From positions 1 to 37,073 of the forward strand of contig JALFZG010000035.1 of the NCBI GenBank assembly GCA_022784645.1: a DNA stretch of 37,073 bases, read 5' to 3'. The notes under the pieces were generated by a model. It worked only from the letters and a program-made list of their open reading frames with translations. It did not search any database and was not told the origin of the DNA. The stretch is from Bacteroidales bacterium. Lineage in GTDB: Bacteria; Bacteroidota; Bacteroidia; Bacteroidales; Paludibacteraceae. Position numbers and translations under genes: made by a program. How positions within the stretch are numbered: position 1 is the stretch's first letter; every line of letters starts with the position of its first letter. Shown piece after piece: positions 15,193 to 23,254 of this stretch.

Positions 15193-15803
15193 TTGACATA
15201 AACACTATACCCTTCACCGACTTTGATGCGGTGGTTCTTGACTTGGATGGCACCCTCTATCAGAAGCCACATATGGTGTGGCACATGATGGTGGGTGACC
15301 GTTGTCATTTACTCGAATTGGCTGGCGAACGTATTGCGCGCACTTGGATTGCCGGTAGGCATTATGAGAGCCAAGATGCTTTCTATCAGTCGTTTTTCTG
15401 GAAAATAGCGCAATGGATGCCGTTTTCTCCCAAACATGCGAAGAAGTGGTATTTTACCCATTATCTGCCTACTATGCTGAAGGTAATCCAGCGGTATTAT
15501 CGGCTTAGCGATTGGGTGCAGCCTCTTGTGGAGAAAGCCAAAGCGACAGGGGCTAAGGTAGTTGTATATTCCGATTACGAGATGATGGCGGAGAAGTTTG
15601 CCATCTTGGGATTCGACGCTTCGCAATTGGATTTTGCCATATGTGCCTCCGAACTGGGGGGCGCAAAACCCTGCAAAGAGTCTATGGAAGCCCTTCTGAA
15701 AATGCTGAAGGTTACGGCTTCCAGGACCCTGGTAATAGGCGATAGAGACAAAACGGATGGTGAGGCTGCTCGCAGAGTAGGAGCTCGGTTTATTTGTTGC
15801 TAA
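15189..15803 (+). CDS. HAD-superfamily hydrolase
   Basis: A 204-aa HAD protein. Motif I is LDLDGT (Asp18, Asp20), motif II is the YSD near 120, the motif III Lys lies in GGAKPCKESMEALL and motif IV is IGDRDKTD. The region between motifs I and II is rich in Trp, Tyr and Phe (HYESQDAFYQSFFWK, KWYFTHYLP) and forms an aromatic helical cap, suggesting a large or hydrophobic phosphorylated substrate. Its ATG overlaps the stop of GH3 copy 2, so it is very likely co-translated and may work in the same pathway, for example on a product or activated intermediate. That link is inference. Confidence 0.85.
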   Translation: MIDINTIPFTDFDAVVLDLDGTLYQKPHMVWHMMVGDRCHLLELAGERIARTWIAGRHYESQDAFYQSFFWKIAQWMPFSPKHAKKWYFTHYLPTMLKVIQRYYRLSDWVQPLVEKAKATGAKVVVYSDYEMMAEKFAILGFDASQLDFAICASELGGAKPCKESMEALLKMLKVTASRTLVIGDRDKTDGEAARRVGARFICC

Positions 15804-15850
15804 TAACGGCTCATATTATTCAACCAAACGTTGGTGAATGCTATTTTCAA

Positions 15851-15969
15851 CCATATAGAGGAATCCAAACAGTTGATATAATATCTCTCACCATATAGAG
15901 GAATCCCAAAAGTTGATGAAATAATTTTCCACCATATAGGAATCCAAAAATTTGATGGATATGAAGAAT
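15851..15969 (+). repeat. About 40-bp tandem repeat running into the acyltransferase start
   Basis: Three copies of a 40/41-bp unit begin CCATATAGAGGAATCC at 15851 and 15891 and CCATATAGGAATCC at 15932. Copy 3 includes the start codon of the acyltransferase gene (TTGATGGATATG); copies 1 and 2 carry TTGATA and TTGATG at the equivalent place. Change in copy number would alter the leader. Confidence 0.85.
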
Positions 15970-16815
15970 TTCAAAGTGAAAGAAGGTGTGTATGTGCCGG
16001 ATATGGGCCTTACATACGATGAGAAAGATCCGTACGTAAGAATGTATAAGCCTACGTATGATCGTGTCTGCAAAGTGGACGAGCATTATCCTTTTGTGGA
16101 TAATAGTTTGAAATACCGCTTTCTGACCTGCACGATGCACCTTCTTGTGCTCAATTTTGCAGAGCGGATATACTTGCGGCTGAATACGGGTTTGCGCTTT
16201 AAGGGCCGAACTATTTTGAAAAAGTATAAGAAAGAACTCGCGGGCGGCTATATCTCCATCGCCAACCATACCCTTCCGCATGATTGCGAGTCGGTATTAT
16301 TGGCCATCGGTGCAAAACATACCGTAAAGATTCCAATGTTTCAGAAAAACTTTGAAACAAGCAATCAATTCTGGCTCAAAGTAGTAGGTGGAATACCCAT
16401 TCCGCCAGCTGAAGAGGGTCTCTCTGCCATGAAGAAGTTCAACGAGGCGTTTGATGAGTTTCATCGTAGAGGCTATTGTTTTCATATCTTCCCAGAGATG
16501 AGCAAATGGCCATATTATACGCCTCTTCGTCCGTTCCAAAAGGGAGCGTTTACGATGGCATATAAATATCAGATGCCTATTCTTCCATGTGCAATAACGT
16601 ATCGCGAACGTACAGGAATATTTAAGTTGTTTGGCAAGGCCAACGAGCCACTCATAACCGTAGAAATAGGTGAACCAATCTTCCCGGATAAGAGTCAGCC
16701 TCGCAAGCAAGACGTAGAGCGTATGCTGCAAGAGTCGCATGCTTCGATGCGCAATATGATGGGAATTATTGAAAATCCATGGCCGGCAAGTGCTGATGAT
16801 TTACCGAAAGAATAA
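15955..16815 (+). CDS. 1-acylglycerol-3-phosphate acyltransferase-like protein (PlsC family)
   Basis: About 286 aa. Motif I of PlsC-type acyltransferases is seen as NHTLPHD (the HX4D catalytic pair), followed by a KIPMFQKN motif II region and the FPEMSKWP block (motif III), with the PILPCAITY stretch as motif IV. It probably transfers an acyl chain to a lysophospholipid or other glycerol/sugar acceptor at the inner membrane; one hydrophobic helix near residues 58-75 could anchor it. ATG 15955 is chosen; TTG 15952 and ATG 15961 are alternatives. It follows the HAD gene by about 150 bp, mostly tandem repeat, on the same strand as the GH3 pair. Confidence 0.8.
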   Translation: MDMKNFKVKEGVYVPDMGLTYDEKDPYVRMYKPTYDRVCKVDEHYPFVDNSLKYRFLTCTMHLLVLNFAERIYLRLNTGLRFKGRTILKKYKKELAGGYISIANHTLPHDCESVLLAIGAKHTVKIPMFQKNFETSNQFWLKVVGGIPIPPAEEGLSAMKKFNEAFDEFHRRGYCFHIFPEMSKWPYYTPLRPFQKGAFTMAYKYQMPILPCAITYRERTGIFKLFGKANEPLITVEIGEPIFPDKSQPRKQDVERMLQESHASMRNMMGIIENPWPASADDLPKE

Positions 16816-16897
16816 TACAAAAAATGTAGAATATTGCAAATTTTTGCCCCAAAAGAGCACTTATTTCGTTTTTTTGTGCATTCTGAAGAAGAATAAT

Positions 16898-16928
16898 TTG
16901 CATATATCAAATTTTATTAGTAATTTTG
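16898..16928 (+). promoter_or_regulatory. Promoter of tRNA-Gly
   Basis: TTG (16898-16900), 20 nt, TAATTTTG (16921-16928), 25 bp upstream of the tRNA 5' end. Confidence 0.8.
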
Positions 16929-16953
16929 CGCTCGCTTTTAGAAAGAGCGCATT

Positions 16954-17024
16954 GCGGCGTTAGCACATCGGTAGTGCATGGGCTTCCCAAGCCTAGGAGG
17001 TGGGTTCGACTCCCATACGCCGCT
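16954..17024 (+). tRNA. tRNA-Gly (anticodon CCC)
   Basis: Cloverleaf read by eye: acceptor GCGGCGT pairs with ACGCCGC, D stem GCAC/GTGC, anticodon stem TGGGC/GCCTA with loop TTCCCAA (anticodon CCC, reading GGG glycine codons), T arm GTGGG/CCCAT with loop TTCGACT, discriminator T. The 3' CCA is not encoded. It has its own promoter and terminator, so it is a monocistronic tRNA gene. Confidence 0.93.
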
Positions 17025-17033
17025 CTAAAGAAA

Positions 17034-17070
17034 CAGGTCATCCCAGCTAAGGAATGACCTGATTTTTTTT
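17034..17070 (+). terminator. Rho-independent terminator of the tRNA gene
   Basis: CAGGTCAT (17034-17041) pairs with ATGACCTG (17054-17061), followed by eight Ts after one A. The following 115 bp up to 17185 are AT-rich with nothing recognisable. Confidence 0.88.
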
Positions 17071-17185
17071 ACTGCTAAAGATGGAGACTATTGGCTAATT
17101 TGCTCAATTTCCTTAATAAGAAAATCTCTAATAATTGAGGAAGTACCCAAAATTAAAAATCTTCAAAACCGAAGAAAACTACCTT

Positions 17186-17845
17186 CTAAAATAAGGTTCC
17201 CTCGTGGCGTACATAGCGCTTGAGTGCTTTGCATACACCATTGATCCAGGAGTTGATATTATCATTGTCCATTTGGGGAGAAGTGAGCAATTTGATTACC
17301 TGATCAACGGGCATACCATAGCGAAGTACGCCTGAAATCAACTTGGCGTAATTCCAGAAAACGCGATCAAAACGATACGACAAGCCCTCGACTGTCGTCT
17401 TGAAACCACGCGTGTTAACAAACTGAAAATCGTATCGATGTGAACCATCATCATTGAGGGCTCGAATGATTTTGCCATGAGTAACCGACTTGGGCAACAT
17501 GATGCCATATTCGTCGTCAGCCAAACCGGTGAAGATCTCGTAAGGTCGGCCGTCTTTGAGACCAACAAAGGCAATCCATTTATCTTTATTGTTCTGGAAT
17601 CGGACGACATCGCATTCGAGTGCATTTGGACGAATGCGAATCTCTTCGGATGTGTAAGGCTTATCATCAGCTGGATGGTTGATGGCTTGCACTTTTTTGC
17701 ACAAGTCCTCAATCTCTTCGGCCACGTCTGACCGCTTCATTTGCAAGAAGAGCTGCTCGGGGGTAAGTGGCCGCTGAAACTGATGCTGAATGCGCGAGGC
17801 TTCAGAGGCAATGTGATGGAGAATTTCTTCGGCGAGGGAGTCCAT
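17186..17845 (-). CDS. Stand-alone protein resembling the C-terminal domain of class II ribonucleotide reductases
   Basis: A 219-aa soluble protein. The N-terminal 55 residues are helical and charged. From about residue 70 the sequence (RPNALECDVVRFQNN, then WIAFVGLKDGRPYEIFTG, and later AKLISGVLRYGMPVDQVIKLL) resembles, from memory, the extra C-terminal region of adenosylcobalamin-dependent ribonucleotide reductases in Bacteroidetes. No catalytic barrel or active-site Cys pair is present, so it cannot be a reductase. It may be a regulatory or partner protein, or a detached domain. The gene is intact with no sign of recent truncation and follows the acyl-ACP thioesterase gene by 29 bp. The family assignment is moderate in confidence; the role is unknown. 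Confidence 0.6.
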   Translation of the reverse strand: MDSLAEEILHHIASEASRIQHQFQRPLTPEQLFLQMKRSDVAEEIEDLCKKVQAINHPADDKPYTSEEIRIRPNALECDVVRFQNNKDKWIAFVGLKDGRPYEIFTGLADDEYGIMLPKSVTHGKIIRALNDDGSHRYDFQFVNTRGFKTTVEGLSYRFDRVFWNYAKLISGVLRYGMPVDQVIKLLTSPQMDNDNINSWINGVCKALKRYVRHEGTLF

Positions 17846-17874
17846 ATTAGTAGTATAGTCTTAGAAAAACCATC

Positions 17875-18606
17875 TTATAATTTAGTAAGCAGAGCCGTGC
17901 AGGAGATTTCGCCCGAAGGGGTCAGGATGCAATACTGAATCGCATCCGGCTGCTCCTGAACTTGCACACGAATGGCATCTCCTTTGTGGACCTCTTTGGC
18001 GTAGTTCATATCGAGGCGAATAGGGTAGATGCCGGTGAGCGAGTCGTCGGCATTGAGCATAAATTGCAAATACTTGATGGAATTGCAATGGTTGTTGTAA
18101 TCGAGGTCCGTATAGTGGATGGTGTGGGGCATTTCCGAAGTAGGTTCTTCGATGGTGCCAAGACGTTTCGCACGCGGGAGATTGAGCTTCTCGCCATCGA
18201 TGATACCTTCCCATACGGGATCGTGGAAAGCAGCCGTATCGACTGCACGAGTGGTAAGATTGATGAGTGTCCAAACCGAAGAACATTTGCCGATGAGGAA
18301 CTTCTCTTCGCCCTTCTTCAGATAGATGCGGAAATTACGCATGCTGAACATGTGGGCATTACCCTCTATCCATGTCTCTACGATGATTTCATCATCATAG
18401 GTTGGCAAATAGTCGGCTACGATAGTCAGTCGGGTGAGTACCCAAGTAGCATTGTACTTCTCAACGAGCATGTCAGTCTTTAAGCCAAAACGGCTTGCGC
18501 TCATGCCTGCTGCCTCCAGGATATAGTGCTCGAGGTCACATAATCGCATGTGACGAGAAGCATCCACATTGGCATGCTGAACTGTAAAATTAAAAAGATG
18601 TTTCAT
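17875..18606 (-). CDS. Acyl-ACP thioesterase (FatA/FatB family)
   Basis: A 243-aa double-hotdog enzyme that releases free fatty acids from acyl carrier protein in the cytoplasm. The first hotdog holds the ATWVLTRL and VETWIEGNAHMFSMRNF blocks. The second holds DLDYNNHCNSIKYLQ, whose Asp, Asn and His match the catalytic DxNxH pattern. Length is right for the bacterial form. No consensus promoter was found upstream in 18607-18812. It is followed by the ribonucleotide-reductase-tail-like gene and probably shares its transcript. Confidence 0.88.
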   Translation of the reverse strand: MKHLFNFTVQHANVDASRHMRLCDLEHYILEAAGMSASRFGLKTDMLVEKYNATWVLTRLTIVADYLPTYDDEIIVETWIEGNAHMFSMRNFRIYLKKGEEKFLIGKCSSVWTLINLTTRAVDTAAFHDPVWEGIIDGEKLNLPRAKRLGTIEEPTSEMPHTIHYTDLDYNNHCNSIKYLQFMLNADDSLTGIYPIRLDMNYAKEVHKGDAIRVQVQEQPDAIQYCILTPSGEISCTALLTKL

Positions 18607-18667
18607 AATTTATAGTTTAGTGATTATACGATTTGTCATCAGAATAGGATGCTGACTGTTCGGCAAC

Positions 18668-18684
18668 ATGCTGATAATCAGCAT
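18668..18684. promoter_or_regulatory. Palindrome in the 206-bp gap before the thioesterase gene
   Basis: ATGCTGAT and ATCAGCAT flank a single A. The site is about 60 bp upstream of the acyl-ACP thioesterase start and could be an operator. No other structure or gene is seen in 18607-18812. Confidence 0.3.
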
Positions 18685-18812
18685 ACTATCCGATGGTGAA
18701 TATTAAGGAAAAATTCGTTATTTGATTGAAAGCACAAACAAGTACATTCGCTAATACATGAATTAGGCGTCATACTATAATCAAGGCATTTGCAAAGCAC
18801 GAATACCTGCAA

Positions 18813-20927
18813 TTATTTGAGCCAACGATCAAGCCAATTATAGAATCGGCGCTGCCAGAGAATGCCATTTTGGGGTTTGAGCACCCAATGGTTTTCATCG
18901 GGGAAGATGAGCAGTTCGGCTTCTATTCCGCGCATTTTAGCTGCATCGAATGCAGCCATAGCTTGGTTAGCAAGAATGCGGTAGTCTTTCTCGCCATGGA
19001 TGCAGAGAATAGGGGTATCCCATTTATCCACAAAGCGATGGGGCGAGTTTTCGAACGTGCGTTGCGCTATCGGATTATTCTTATCCCAATAAGCGCCACC
19101 CATATCCCAGTTGGCAAACCATTTCTCTTCCGTCTCGAGATACTGCATCTCCATATTGAAGATACCGTCGTGAGCGATAAATGCTTTGAAACGCTTATCG
19201 TGGTGACCTGCGAGCCAATATACGGAGAATCCGCCAAACGAAGCGCCTACACAACCCAAATGCTCTTTATCCACATAGGGTTCAGCAGCCACGAACTCGT
19301 CGATAGCTGTAAGGTAATCACGCATACATTGTCCGCCATAATCACCAGAAATGGCTTCGTTCCATTCGTTCCCGAAACCGGGAAGACCACGACGATTGGG
19401 GGCTACGATAATGTAATTATTGGCAGCCATCATCATGAAATTCCATCGATAGCTCCAGAACTGCGAAACGGGCGATTGCGGACCGCCTTCGCAATAGAGC
19501 AGGGTGGGGTATTTCTTGTTTGGGTCAAAATGCGGAGGATAGATGATCCAAGTAAGCATCTGCTTGCCATCGGTAGTCGTTTGCCATCTCGGCACCACTT
19601 CGCCCATAGTGAGATTAGAGAGAATATCGTTGTTGACGCGGGTGAGTTGGGTGAGTTCATCTGAGTTGAGATTCAGCATATAGAGGTCATCGGGCTCACG
19701 CATGGAATGGCGCTTGCAAAGGAGCTGATTATCAGCCGAAAGTCCGCAAATGGAGAAATCGTACTGCCCTTGCGTGCGTTCTTTAATCTCTCCTTTCAGG
19801 TTGACCGTATATATATGCGCGAGCGCGTGCCACACGCCTGCGAAGGCTAATTCGCTGTTGTTCAGCCAAATAAACTGATCAACGCTCGACTCGAATGCTT
19901 GGCTGACAAACGACTTTTCGCCATTCGCGAGCGTCATCACCATCAGTCTGTTTTGATCTGATTCATAGCCATCGCGCTCCATCGATTGCCAAGCGATCAT
20001 GCTGCCATCGGGCGAGAAAGCCGGATTGATATCGTAGCCCATCATGCCCTCGGTCAGGTTACGCGTCTCGCCCGACTGAAGGTCGCATAGATAGATATCA
20101 GAATTGGTGCTAACGGCATAATCCAAACCGGTTTTCTTGCGGCAGGTGTAAGCAATATACTTGCCATCAGGCGACCAAGCAAGTTGCTCGATACCTCCAA
20201 AGGGTTTCATCGGCGACTCGTATTTCTCGCCTTCGAGCAGGTCCTTGATTTGGCTGATTTGCTTGCCATCGAACTCAGCCACAAATGGGTGGGGAGCCGT
20301 CTCGGTCCATTCATCCCAATGCTTGTACATCAAATCGTTATGGAAATGGCCGGAAGCTTTATCCAAGTCGGGATACACATCAGCCGTCTGCTCAACGGTC
20401 TTGACTTGGCTCACGAAAAGCAGCTTTTTGAAGTCTGGCGAAAAGGCATAATCATCGATACCGCCTTCGTAATCGGTCAGTTGCACAGCTTTACCTGCTT
20501 TGGCATTGTTGCCATCAATCGTGAGCGCCATTTTCCACACTTGCGCGCTACCCGATTCCGTTGAGATATAACTGATTTCGGTTTCGCTCATCCAATGAGC
20601 CGTGCCTTGATATTTGTTGTCAAACGTAAGCTGAATAGGCTCGGTTGCGCCTGTGGGAAGCACGAACAACTCGGAGTTGGATCGGTTCTCCTTCACGCTG
20701 TAATAGGTTACGCTGTAAATGATGTGGCCCGTAGTGGGATGGATGTCGGCTCCACCGATACGTCCCATCGCCCAAAGGGCTTCAGGCGTGAGGTAATCGT
20801 CGCCATATTGCGACTTGGGGAGCTCTGCAAAAGGCGTAGGCCCAATGGGCTTTTCGTCCGTTTGGCTTGAAGTGCTGCATCCGGCAGCGGCTAATGCAAT
20901 AGCAGCCATAATAAAGAATTTTTTCAT
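18813..20927 (-). CDS. S9-family dipeptidyl-peptidase (DPP5-like), lipoprotein
   Basis: A 704-aa serine peptidase closely resembling dipeptidyl-peptidase 5 of Porphyromonas, which takes dipeptides off oligopeptides outside the inner membrane for amino-acid feeding. The N-terminus is a lipoprotein signal (lipobox AAAGC, Cys17). About residues 40-440 form the beta-propeller with repeated SPD turns (FSPDFKK, WSPDGKYIAYT, FSPDGSMIAW). The C-terminal alpha/beta-hydrolase domain has GASFGG (Ser563), EKDYR (Asp648) and DENHW (His680). No acidic surface-export signal follows the Cys, so it is probably periplasmic. It lies 51 bp downstream of the GSCFA gene, with a 36-bp-spaced repeat in between. Confidence 0.92.
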   Translation of the reverse strand: MKKFFIMAAIALAAAGCSTSSQTDEKPIGPTPFAELPKSQYGDDYLTPEALWAMGRIGGADIHPTTGHIIYSVTYYSVKENRSNSELFVLPTGATEPIQLTFDNKYQGTAHWMSETEISYISTESGSAQVWKMALTIDGNNAKAGKAVQLTDYEGGIDDYAFSPDFKKLLFVSQVKTVEQTADVYPDLDKASGHFHNDLMYKHWDEWTETAPHPFVAEFDGKQISQIKDLLEGEKYESPMKPFGGIEQLAWSPDGKYIAYTCRKKTGLDYAVSTNSDIYLCDLQSGETRNLTEGMMGYDINPAFSPDGSMIAWQSMERDGYESDQNRLMVMTLANGEKSFVSQAFESSVDQFIWLNNSELAFAGVWHALAHIYTVNLKGEIKERTQGQYDFSICGLSADNQLLCKRHSMREPDDLYMLNLNSDELTQLTRVNNDILSNLTMGEVVPRWQTTTDGKQMLTWIIYPPHFDPNKKYPTLLYCEGGPQSPVSQFWSYRWNFMMMAANNYIIVAPNRRGLPGFGNEWNEAISGDYGGQCMRDYLTAIDEFVAAEPYVDKEHLGCVGASFGGFSVYWLAGHHDKRFKAFIAHDGIFNMEMQYLETEEKWFANWDMGGAYWDKNNPIAQRTFENSPHRFVDKWDTPILCIHGEKDYRILANQAMAAFDAAKMRGIEAELLIFPDENHWVLKPQNGILWQRRFYNWLDRWLK

Positions 20928-20945
20928 ATTTTGTGTATTTTATTG

Positions 20946-21004
20946 TTTTTCTTTGAAATGAAGGTATGTATGTGTGATTTATTTTTCTTCGAAATGAAGG
21001 TATG
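20946..21004 (-). repeat. Direct repeat duplicating the 3' end of the GSCFA gene
   Basis: A 23-bp block (minus strand CATACCTTCATTT then GAAGAAAAA, one mismatch) occurs at 21004-20982, coding for the last residues of the GSCFA protein, and again at 20968-20946 in the DPP5 leader. The offset is 36 bp, so the copy is in the same frame; past the stop it would read TYLHFKEKQ before a second stop. Confidence 0.75.
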
Positions 21005-21920
21005 GATATTTCACAGAGAGTGCCTGCTTTCGATCTTGCATCTGCTTTATAAATTGCTGATATACAGTCGAATCGGGGTGAAGAGGGCGATGCGCAAGAC
21101 TGAGGAAATAAGGCTCGCATTCTTTGACTGCCAATTGTGCATTAGGAGAGAGTTGCGTTTGCGCAAAGCGCTCCCAAACATAATCGATAGCCACGGGCGA
21201 AGGATGCACCATATCGGCCGCATAAAAACGGTAGTCTCTGAGCTCATCAAGCATCAGTTCGTAAGCGGGAAAATACGTCCAATTCTCTTGCTGCACGAGT
21301 TGCTCGGCCGCCAAAAGGAGGGTCGCTTTCGAGAGCTGATTCTCGTGGAGTCCGTCTTTGATATGGCGGATAGGCGAAATGGTAATCAGCACCTTTTTTT
21401 GCCGCATGAGCGGATGCTGAAAGAGTATGGAGTAGGTGCGGATAATCTCCTCAATAGCGAGTCGCCTGCGGAGGAAACAGGAGGCGGGCAGTTTGTGGCA
21501 ATTCCCCACGATTTGTCCCTCCATTTCATATACCCAAGCCGTTCCCCAGGTGAGGATCAGTCGGTCGGCTTCCAGCAAAAACATCCGTCCTTTATCGATA
21601 CTCTCGTTGACCATCCCGAGGCAGTCTTCCGCATCGGCAGAAGAGAATTTGCCGTGGTGGAGCATGGAGTGGTAGAGGCCGCCGGAGAAGCGTAAATCTT
21701 CTGCTGAAAAATGCTTTCCATCAAGCAGAGATTGTAAGCAAGCCGCAATACTCATGGGGTTGTAGAGCGTGCCGAACGGATTGCAGCAAACGCGGAATCC
21801 TCCATTCGCGAATTTCGCTTCCATATTTTCTGCAAAACAACTGCCGAGCATCAGGATTTGCTCCGAATGCTCAATCGGCTCAGACGATTTGCCAATCTGT
21901 ATGTCTGTAAAAAATTTCAT
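20979..21920 (-). CDS. GSCFA-domain protein
   Basis: A 313-aa protein with the family signature GSCFAEN at residues 26-32 and the typical NPFGTLYNP that follows. GSCFA proteins resemble the SGNH hydrolase/acyl-esterase fold. Here the Ser27 region, TWGTAWVYE, TISPIRHIKDG and DMVHPSPVA would form the active-site shell, with His in the last block. The substrate is unknown. There is no signal peptide, so it is probably cytoplasmic. It is followed by the DPP5-like gene (51 bp) and preceded by the permease gene (85 bp). The last codons belong to a 36-bp-spaced direct repeat. Confidence 0.85.
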   Translation of the reverse strand: MKFFTDIQIGKSSEPIEHSEQILMLGSCFAENMEAKFANGGFRVCCNPFGTLYNPMSIAACLQSLLDGKHFSAEDLRFSGGLYHSMLHHGKFSSADAEDCLGMVNESIDKGRMFLLEADRLILTWGTAWVYEMEGQIVGNCHKLPASCFLRRRLAIEEIIRTYSILFQHPLMRQKKVLITISPIRHIKDGLHENQLSKATLLLAAEQLVQQENWTYFPAYELMLDELRDYRFYAADMVHPSPVAIDYVWERFAQTQLSPNAQLAVKECEPYFLSLAHRPLHPDSTVYQQFIKQMQDRKQALSVKYPYLHFEEK

Positions 21921-22005
21921 GTTTCAGCAGTTGTTTGAATGAAACAGCAAAATATTGCGGCAATAAATATTACTGCAGTTGAGATATTGCAGTTGTGAGA
22001 GTTGT

Positions 22006-23235
22006 TTATTCAAAATGCATAACCTTGGCAGGCGATATTTTGCTCACGATAGCGGAAGGGCCAAGCATCACGAGCATCGACAATAGCAGGGTGCCGATAT
22101 TCAGCAGTATCCAAGCGCCAAGATGAAGGGCGATGGGCACATAACTCACGTAATACGTAGCCGAATCGAGCGGGATGATATGGAAGAAATATTGTAGCAA
22201 ACAAAGGCTCACACCAATGAAATTTCCCCAAATCATACCCTTTCCAATAAGGAAGAAGGCTTCGTATAAGAATGTCTTCCTTAGCATTCGGTCGGTCGCC
22301 CCAAGGGCTTTCATCAAACCAATCATCTGCACACTATCGAGTATCAGAATGATGAGTCCGGAAATCATGCAGAAGCCCGAAACGCAGAGCATCAGGATGA
22401 TGATAATCACAACGTTCATGTCGAGCAATCGGAGCCAAGAGAAGATGGCAGGATTGAGTTCTTCCACCGTTTGGGTGTAATGCATATTGCCCATGGAGTC
22501 GGGCCTATTGGCCGTTATATCATACACATTATCAGCGGCTTCGTAGAGTTTGCTGAAATCGCTCAGGAGCAGTTCTATACCGCACACTTCATCGCCTTCC
22601 CATCCGCAAAGATGCTGTACTTCGGCCATGGTGCCAATCACGAACATCTCGTCGTAATCCGAGAAACGGGTATCGTAAAGACCGGTGATAGTGTATCGTC
22701 TTGCTCGTACATCGGAGTCGATGAAATAGCAGAAGAAACGGTCGTCAGTTTTGAGTTTAAGCAGCTGTGCCAAACTGGCAGAAATAAGCACTTCGTTGGT
22801 TTTATTGGGCATGTGACCTTCCACGAGGTTCTGCTCGAAGAAATCGCGTCCGTGCGATTCGCGTCCTTTGATGATAATGCCTTGAAACGCGTCGTCGGTC
22901 TTGATGATGCCGGGCTTGGTGCAAAAGCGCTCCACACTCGTTACGTATGGCACCTCTTGAAGGGCTTCGATAAGCGAGTCAGAGGCTACGATGGGCTGCA
23001 TCTGATAGGTGTTGTTGTTATCAAAATTCACCACCTGAATATGGCTGCCGAAACCAATGATTTTATTGCGTACCTCCTGCTTGAATCCGAGCGCAATGGC
23101 GAGCGTAAGGAGCATCACGATGAACCCCACAGCCATCCCAGCTACGGCCACTCTTACGGCCGGTCGCGACATGTGTTTCCTCTCGCCATCTTGCGAGAAG
23201 TACATCCGTTTTGCTATGAAAAGTGGGGTATTCAA
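22006..23235 (-). CDS. FtsX-like ABC permease (LolC/LolE type)
   Basis: A 409-aa inner-membrane protein with the layout of lipoprotein-releasing permeases: an N-terminal cytoplasmic segment (IAKRMYFSQDGERKHMSRP), TM1 at about 27-50, a large periplasmic domain (about 55-270), then three TM helices (about 275-305, 320-350 and 365-390) and a short tail. It would work with a LolD-type ATPase, which is not in this window, to move lipoproteins or related substrates to the outer membrane. It follows the flippase by 19 bp and is probably in the same transcript. Confidence 0.85.
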   Translation of the reverse strand: MNTPLFIAKRMYFSQDGERKHMSRPAVRVAVAGMAVGFIVMLLTLAIALGFKQEVRNKIIGFGSHIQVVNFDNNNTYQMQPIVASDSLIEALQEVPYVTSVERFCTKPGIIKTDDAFQGIIIKGRESHGRDFFEQNLVEGHMPNKTNEVLISASLAQLLKLKTDDRFFCYFIDSDVRARRYTITGLYDTRFSDYDEMFVIGTMAEVQHLCGWEGDEVCGIELLLSDFSKLYEAADNVYDITANRPDSMGNMHYTQTVEELNPAIFSWLRLLDMNVVIIIILMLCVSGFCMISGLIILILDSVQMIGLMKALGATDRMLRKTFLYEAFFLIGKGMIWGNFIGVSLCLLQYFFHIIPLDSATYYVSYVPIALHLGAWILLNIGTLLLSMLVMLGPSAIVSKISPAKVMHFE

Positions 23236-23254
23236 CTTATTGATACAGAGATGA

